Notes under the pieces: generated by a model
Told to the model about the DNA's origin: nothing
What the model saw: only the letters and a program-made list of their open reading frames with translations
Database searches by the model: none
Shown here: positions 56,924-64,000 of the stretch, one piece after another
Numbering within the stretch: position 1 is the first letter of the stretch
Layout: each line of letters opens with the position of its first letter
Translations under genes and position numbers: made by a program
Assembly (NCBI RefSeq): GCF_000614185.1
Contig: NZ_BAKM01000025.1
Coordinates: forward strand, 25,202 to 89,201
Direction of reading: 5' to 3'
Origin: Phocaeicola sartorii JCM 17136 = DSM 21941
GTDB taxonomy: Bacteria > Bacteroidota > Bacteroidia > Bacteroidales > Bacteroidaceae
DNA length: 64,000 bases

Positions 56924-56997
56924 GGTCGCGTAGCTCAACTGAATAGAGTAGCTGACTACGGATCAGCCGGTTACAGGTTTGAATCCTGTCGCGATCA
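56924..56997 (+). tRNA. tRNA-Arg(ACG), copy 3
   Basis: Same as the other copies except for a matched pair of changes in the acceptor stem: GGTCGCG/CGCGATC, so C3-G70 became T3-A70. Pairing is kept, so it should be functional. Confidence 0.95.
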
Positions 56998-56998
56998 C

Positions 56999-57030
56999 AA
57001 AAAAGACTATCTGAAAAGATGGTCTTTTTT
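56999..57030 (+). terminator. Terminator of the tRNA cluster
   Basis: AAAAAAGACTATCT pairs with AGATGGTCTTTTTT (one G-T pair) around a GAAA tetraloop. Confidence 0.9.
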
Positions 57031-57078
57031 GTATCCCCCCTCCTCTTCTGGATCAGCCTATTCAGCCACGTCAGATAG

Positions 57079-57154
57079 CATGATTTGGCACGTACGTCCG
57101 CAGGGAGCCATGTATACGTATGTGCAGGCCTATGCATACGTACGTGAAATCATG
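57079..57154. repeat. 76-bp near-palindrome rich in ACGTACGT
   Basis: CATGATTTGGCACGTACGT (57079-57097) faces ACGTACGTGAAATCATG (57138-57154): 17 paired bases with a 2-nt bulge. Inside, TACGTATG and CATACGTA form a second inverted pair. No gene in 57031-57484. Confidence 0.65.
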
Positions 57155-57274
57155 AATTTTTAAAAACGTCTTGGTCTTTTTACCTGTTATACATAAAGTT
57201 GAGAGCATGAGTGCATAAACGCCTCCAACTTCTTAGTGAGAAAGACTGATTTTTAAAGACAATACATTTCAAGG

Positions 57275-57365
57275 GTTACTAACATACAGATCGACAAGTT
57301 AGTAACGTATCGGGTGACACGTTACTAATGTGTCAGACGGAAGATTAGTAATGTATCAGTTGAAA
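57275..57365 (+). repeat. Four degenerate 22-23-bp tandem repeats
   Basis: Units start at 57275, 57298, 57321 and 57343, each beginning G(T/A)TTA(C/G)TAA(C/T)(A/G)T. Steps are 23, 23 and 22 bp. The spacer between the tRNAs and dapA has no open frame of note. Confidence 0.65.
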
Positions 57366-57424
57366 GATATAGGATCTTACAGGGATAACATATAGACCAA
57401 AGAATGAACAGGCGAGCATAAAAA

Positions 57425-57460
57425 AAGACTGGTATCCCTCATATCTGAAACACCAGTCTT
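57425..57460 (-). terminator. Intrinsic terminator after dapA
   Basis: On the minus strand AAGACTGGT pairs with ACCAGTCTT around an 18-nt loop, followed by a T run. Confidence 0.8.
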
Positions 57461-57484
57461 ATCTAGTTTAAAAGAATTCCTTTA

Positions 57485-58377
57485 TCAGCATTTAATCTTC
57501 AATTCATCCAAGATAGCACGCATCTTTTCGAACGTTGTGATACGAGTCGGCACAAGCGGCAAACGCAATTTGTTTTCAATCAGCCCCATTACATTCAACA
57601 TGGCTTTCACCCCGGCAGGATTGCCGTCTACAAACAACAGACTGAACAATTCCGTAAATTTATGATGAATAGTCAATGCATTTGCAAAATCACCTTGCAA
57701 TGCCAGACGGGTCATGCGGCTGAACTCACGCGGAAACGCATTGCCAATAACCGAGATAACCCCTACAGCGCCCAAAGTAATCAAAGGAAATGTAATGCCG
57801 TCATCACCCGAAATCACATCAAAATTAGCCGGCTTATTCTTGATGATATCATCCATCTGAGTAATATTACCTGAAGCCTCCTTGATCGCGATAATATTCT
57901 TGAAGTCGCGGGCCAGACGCAAGGTAGTCTCGGCAGTCATGTTCACACCGGTACGTCCCGGCACGTTATAAAGAACCACGGAAGATCCGTCGCTTCAGCA
58001 ATCGCTTTATAGTGTTGGTAAATACCTTCCTGAGAAGGTTTGTTATAATAAGGTACAGCCACAAGTACGGCATCAACTCCTGTCATATCATCATTCTTCA
58101 GCGTTTCCACAACAGTACGGGTACAGTTGCTGCTGACTCCCAGCAGAATAGGGATACGTCCATTCACTCTTTCGATTATCAAACGTTTTATCTTGTCTTT
58201 TTCTTCTTTGGTCAAAGTCGGGGTCTCAGCCGTGGTTCCCAACACGCACAAAAAATCTGTTCCATTTTGAAGCTGGTAATCAACCAGACGAAGTAACGCT
58301 TCATAATCAACGCTATCATCTTCCTTGAAAGGAGTAATCAACGCTACTCCCATGCCTTTTAATCTTGTCTGTATCAT
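57485..58377 (-). CDS. dapA: 4-hydroxy-tetrahydrodipicolinate synthase, one frameshift
   Basis: DapA condenses pyruvate with aspartate semialdehyde in the lysine and diaminopimelate pathway. Seen are LIKE segments GVALITPF, GTTAETPTLTKEEK, GVDAVLVAVPYYNKPSQEGIYQHYKAI, then YNVPGRTGVNM (active-site Tyr) and IIAIKEASGN with the Schiff-base Lys. One G is missing near 57979 (CTTCCGTGGTT for CTTCCGGTGGTT), restoring DLPVVLYNVPGR. Restored length is 297 residues, normal. The gene is essential for cell wall synthesis, so an error in the sequence is likely. Confidence 0.95.
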
Positions 58378-58409
58378 AAATGAATTATAAATTCTTATTT
58401 AATAGCCTA

Positions 58410-58417
58410 CAAAAGTA
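58410..58417 (-). promoter_or_regulatory. -7 promoter box for dapA
   Basis: The minus strand reads TACTTTTG, 33 bp before the dapA start. Confidence 0.55.
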
Positions 58418-58477
58418 CGAATATTTTCTATTTTAGCGATAAAATCACGCGATTTTTACTTTATACTCACTAAAAAG

Positions 58478-61246
<2,769 letters not shown>

Positions 61247-61263
61247 AAAATATAGATAAATAA

Positions 61264-61310
61264 TAAAGAGGTAAGAGCTTTGTGGTGAGCATGGCTTTTA
61301 CCTCTTTTCT
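61264..61310 (+). terminator. Intrinsic terminator after trmD
   Basis: AAAGAGGTAA (61264-61273) pairs with TTACCTCTTT (61297-61306), plus an inner GAGC/GCTT pairing. The rest of the 61247-61608 gap holds the pyrD terminator and otherwise nothing recognisable. Confidence 0.75.
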
Positions 61311-61538
61311 TTTGCTTAAATCTCCCTTAAAGGATGTTTCCTCCTTAAAGGGCACCTATGCTCATCTTCCCTTCCCTTACATACTGACAAAGCTTTTCCA
61401 AGCGATTTTCCACCTTGCTTTTTCAAAAATGAACCATTTCATCGAGAAAAATAATTGAAGTTATCATTTTATACCCTTGCCATAAGTTGCAGCAGCAACT
61501 ATTTTCCGGCTCATTCCATCTGGAGAAGGTTATAAAAA

Positions 61539-61587
61539 AGCCCTGCAAGAAAGGCTTCGGTTTATTCATTTCCACTCTTGCAGGGCT
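61539..61587 (-). terminator. Intrinsic terminator after pyrD
   Basis: AGCCCTGCAAGA and TCTTGCAGGGCT form perfect 12-bp arms; on the minus strand the stem is followed by T6. Confidence 0.85.
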
Positions 61588-61608
61588 ATCATTTAAAAGA
61601 TAAAATTA

Positions 61609-62520
61609 TCAGACTTCCAATGCACCTATTATATCTTTTACAGATGTATATCCATGACGTTCCAGATAGTCATTTATCCCTTCTGAAACTTTGACAGTTA
61701 TAGCCGGGTCTATAAAGTTGGCAGTACCTATCTGTATTGCGGTGGCACCTGCCAGCATAAACTCCACAGCATCCTTCCAGCCCATGATCCCCCCCAGTCC
61801 AATGACAGGAATATTTACCGCTTTAGCAACTTGCCATACCATACGCAATGCTATTGGTTTCACAGCAGCTCCACTCATGCCGCCGGTTATAGTGGAAAGT
61901 ACAGGCCGACGCTTTTCAGCATCGACAGCCATCCCCAGCAGGGTATTGATCAGAGATACGCTGTCCGCACCGGAAGCCTCGGCTGCACGTGCTATTTCTG
62001 TGATATCTGTCACATTGGGAGATAGTTTTACGATCAGTGTCTTTTTATATACATTACGTACCGCTTTTACAACCTCGGAACACCCGCATGCAGAAACCCC
62101 GAAGGCCATACCGCCCTGCTTTACATTAGGGCATGAGATATTCAATTCTATAGCGGGAATATGATCCAGCTCGTTGATGATTCCGGCAGTCTTCACATAA
62201 TCCTCTACAGCAGATCCGGAGACATTAACAATCATATTAGTATGAATATCCTTTATCTGCGGATAGATGTGTTCAACAAAATAATCCACCCCTTTATTCT
62301 GTAATCCTACCGCATTAAGCATCCCCATAGGGGTCTCCGCCATACGTGGGTAAGGATTACCCTCACGATGATGGAGGGTAGTCCCTTTTACAATGATGCC
62401 ACCAATCTTTTCGAGGTCTACAAAGTCCTCATACTCTTTTCCGTATCCAAAGGTACCCGATGCTGTCATAACCGGGTTACAAAGCTTTAAATTGCCGATA
62501 TTTACGCTTAAATCTGCCAT
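61609..62520 (-). CDS. pyrD: Dihydroorotate dehydrogenase B, catalytic subunit
   Basis: 303 residues of class 1B dihydroorotate dehydrogenase, which oxidises dihydroorotate in pyrimidine synthesis. FMN-binding and catalytic segments seen: [14 protein letters not shown], the [15 protein letters not shown] loop with the predicted catalytic Cys, [28 protein letters not shown] and [28 protein letters not shown]. It overlaps pyrK by 13 bp, so the two subunits are co-translated. Confidence 0.96.
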   Translation of the reverse strand: MADLSVNIGNLKLCNPVMTASGTFGYGKEYEDFVDLEKIGGIIVKGTTLHHREGNPYPRMAETPMGMLNAVGLQNKGVDYFVEHIYPQIKDIHTNMIVNVSGSAVEDYVKTAGIINELDHIPAIELNISCPNVKQGGMAFGVSACGCSEVVKAVRNVYKKTLIVKLSPNVTDITEIARAAEASGADSVSLINTLLGMAVDAEKRRPVLSTITGGMSGAAVKPIALRMVWQVAKAVNIPVIGLGGIMGWKDAVEFMLAGATAIQIGTANFIDPAITVKVSEGINDYLERHGYTSVKDIIGALEV

Positions 62521-63287
62521 AATAGTTTCTTTATATTAAATACAGGACCCTCTTTACAAACACACAAATGCCCTTCGTCCGTGTTCTCCACACAGCATAA
62601 ACATGCACCGACACCACAAGCCATCCTATTCTCCAGTGAAACCTCACATTCTATCCCATGAGCTTTGGCGTATTTAGCTACCGAAACCATCATGGGTTTT
62701 GGACCGCAGGTGTATATCATGTCAAACCGGTCTGTATGCAGGATGCTATGCTGTGTCACATAGCCTTTCTCGCCCATACTTCCATCTTCTGTCGTTGTAT
62801 ATACCTTGCCTAACCTCTCAAAGTGTTCCAGCTGCAACAGGTCTTTGGATGAACGCGCGCCTAACAGGAAAGCAGGCTCACATCCCATTTTCACCAACTC
62901 AGCACCGAGCATCAACATCGGGGCGGTACCCACACCACCGCCAACCAGTAGCGGCTTTACCTTTGTCACGTCCCGGGGCATTGTGAATCCATTGCCGAGA
63001 GGCATCACCACATTGACAATATCTCCTTGTTTCACTGTGGCCAGTTTGCGAGTGCCGTCGCCGACTAATTGCACCAGGAACCAAACTTCATTGGTTGCTT
63101 TATCCACATAATTAATAGAAATAGGACGGCGGAGAAAAGTAGTATTAGAACCGTCAATACGTATCTCAGCAAACTGACCCGGCAGCATCTCGGGCAGCGG
63201 GTTGGCATGAGTTAATTTTATCAGAACATAATTGGCATGCAATTTAATGTTCTGTGTAACCACAAGGTCTAAAATATATTTTTTCAT
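62508..63287 (-). CDS. pyrK: Dihydroorotate dehydrogenase B, electron transfer subunit
   Basis: 259 residues from ATG 63287. It passes electrons from PyrD to NAD+ through FAD and a [2Fe-2S] cluster. FAD-binding [12 protein letters not shown]-binding [16 protein letters not shown] and the cluster cysteines [12 protein letters not shown]...CVCKEGPVF are seen. A longer in-frame start at 63341 lies upstream of the -7 box and is rejected. Confidence 0.95.
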   Translation of the reverse strand: MKKYILDLVVTQNIKLHANYVLIKLTHANPLPEMLPGQFAEIRIDGSNTTFLRRPISINYVDKATNEVWFLVQLVGDGTRKLATVKQGDIVNVVMPLGNGFTMPRDVTKVKPLLVGGGVGTAPMLMLGAELVKMGCEPAFLLGARSSKDLLQLEHFERLGKVYTTTEDGSMGEKGYVTQHSILHTDRFDMIYTCGPKPMMVSVAKYAKAHGIECEVSLENRMACGVGACLCCVENTDEGHLCVCKEGPVFNIKKLLWQI

Positions 63288-63318
63288 GAAATAAAATTGG
63301 GTAAATTCGTTTTCTCTG

Positions 63319-63326
63319 CAAAGATA
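63319..63326 (-). promoter_or_regulatory. -7 promoter box for pyrK-pyrD
   Basis: The minus strand reads TATCTTTG, 31 bp before ATG 63287. Confidence 0.55.
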
Positions 63327-63380
63327 CACGAATTTACCCAAATCTTATTCTGCCAATCGGCATTTTAGCGGATTCTCGCC

Positions 63381-63832
63381 CTAATTTTCGGGCTTGAATG
63401 TTTCGTATGTCCCATTATCAAAAAATATTCTTATTTCAGTGATTTTCTTGGCAGGTATTTCTACATACTTAATCTCCTCACGCACAATCTCTTTAGAGGG
63501 ATAAAGTGGTGCTTTAACCTCATTTTCCTTGCGATATTCCGGAGAAGCCGGACCTTCGGGCGTAAATAATGAATTCTCGTCAAACAAAGAAGGCGTATAG
63601 TGGATGTTATTGTCCGAGTCAACATCTGTTTCCATTTGTCCTTCACCATAGAGCAACCAGTCTAAACTGATATAGTCACACGCCTTGTGTATTTTCATGA
63701 CGACTTCCAGCTAGGATTGTTCCTGCCACTAAGAATATGGGAAAGAGAGGAAGGTGAAATTCCAATCTTCTCTGCAAATTGGGCTGCAGTCATATCTTCT
63801 TTTTGGATTATTTGAGCGATTCTTTCCTTCAT
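63381..63832 (-). CDS. XRE-family helix-turn-helix regulator, one frameshift
   Basis: ATG 63832 opens an HTH of the Cro/CI kind (RIAQIIQKEDMTAAQFAEKI, GISPSSLSHILSGRNNPS). One base is missing near 63710 (AGCTGGAAG for AGCCTGGAAG), restoring NPSLEVVMKIHKACDYISLDWLLYGEG. The second half is proline- and acid-rich and ends with EIRIFFDNGTYETFKPEN. Restored length is 150 residues. The YISLDWLLYGEG segment is common in Bacteroides XRE proteins. Its target is unknown; repeated TTTACA sites upstream suggest self-control. Confidence 0.82.
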
Positions 63833-63968
63833 TTACAAAAGTATAAGACAAAATTTACAGATGCAAAAGTAATTAATATAATTCATAAATGCAAATTTAC
63901 AATACAGAAATGTATATTTTACAAAAGAAAAACACAAATATCCATTTGAAAATACAGAAGGGTTTACA
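63832..63968. promoter_or_regulatory. Promoter region of the XRE gene with periodic TTTACA sites
   Basis: TTTACA begins at about 63832, 63854, 63896, 63918 and 63963, i.e. steps near 22, 42, 22 and 45 bp. The last is part of TTTACACACGTAAA, a perfect inverted repeat. Two minus-strand -7 boxes (TACTTTTG at 63836-63843 and 63864-63871) lie among them. Confidence 0.5.
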
Positions 63969-64000
63969 CACGTAAATCATGCCCAAGTACACTATAATTA

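Noticed and set aside
56671..57137. Minus-strand open frames over the tRNA-Arg genes (repeated DRDRIQTCNRLIRSQLL)
   Set aside because: These are translations of tRNA genes read backwards.
14030..57400. CRISPR arrays at the repeat clusters (14094, 35146, 57275)
   Set aside because: Units are short, degenerate and without unique spacers of constant length, and no cas genes are present.

Overview
The window looks like a chromosomal segment of a gut Bacteroidales, most likely Bacteroides or Phocaeicola. The evidence is the repeated Bacteroidetes -7 promoter signature TAnnTTTG, the near absence of Shine-Dalgarno sequences, a Bat (aerotolerance) operon, a DUF4295 gene after rpmB-rpmG, and an integrated element carrying an IntDOT-type integrase with rteA/rteB regulators. 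The species is inferred from gene content only.

Layout. 1-4.3 kb: a methyltransferase cut by the window edge, a GNAT acetyltransferase, a class A beta-lactamase lipoprotein, a scar where a GH15 glucoamylase-type gene and a chloramphenicol-acetyltransferase-type gene were both cut at one junction, and a HAD phosphatase. 4.3-9.9 kb (minus strand): a complete Kdp potassium pump operon (small ORF, kdpF, kdpA, kdpB, kdpC, small ORF, outer-membrane barrel) with no kdpDE nearby. 10-12.1 kb: a macrodomain protein and an orphan NtrC-type regulator. About 12.15-24.32 kb: an integrative mobilizable element with integrase, RhuM-like protein, iteron-like repeats, primase-helicase, Toprim primase, a candidate oriT, a relaxase accessory protein and a relaxase. 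These are followed by an AraC regulator diverging from an MFS exporter that is apparently co-transcribed with rteA-rteB. 24.3-33.7 kb: housekeeping genes (map, tsaD, pncC, rpmB, rpmG, ftsY, rimO) and two HU-type genes, one fused to a membrane-anchored LysM domain. 34-43.5 kb: moxR-DUF58-batABCDE and a PAP2 phosphatase. 43.6-56.6 kb: a small DNA-binding protein, a Usp protein, a TPR protein, gyrA, clpC, htpG and a patatin/outer-membrane barrel fusion. 56.7-57.5 kb: three tRNA-Arg(ACG) genes and unusual repeats. 57.5-64 kb: dapA, ligA, trmD, pyrD-pyrK and an XRE-type regulator.

The main candidate novelty is the AraC / MFS / rteA / rteB cassette. In CTnDOT-type elements the tetracycline resistance gene tetQ sits upstream of rteA-rteB and links drug exposure to transfer. 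Here that position is held by a Bcr/CflA-like exporter whose -7 box and start codon lie against a perfect 14-bp inverted repeat, with an AraC-family gene facing away. A different small molecule may therefore control transfer of this element. The element also holds two clusters of short repeats that could be a replication origin.

Caution: 14 genes, including the normally essential tsaD and dapA, carry about 16 small frameshifts, most of them loss of one G (or C) from a GG/CC run. This is most simply explained by base-calling or assembly error. I list these genes as intact reading frames with the frameshift noted.
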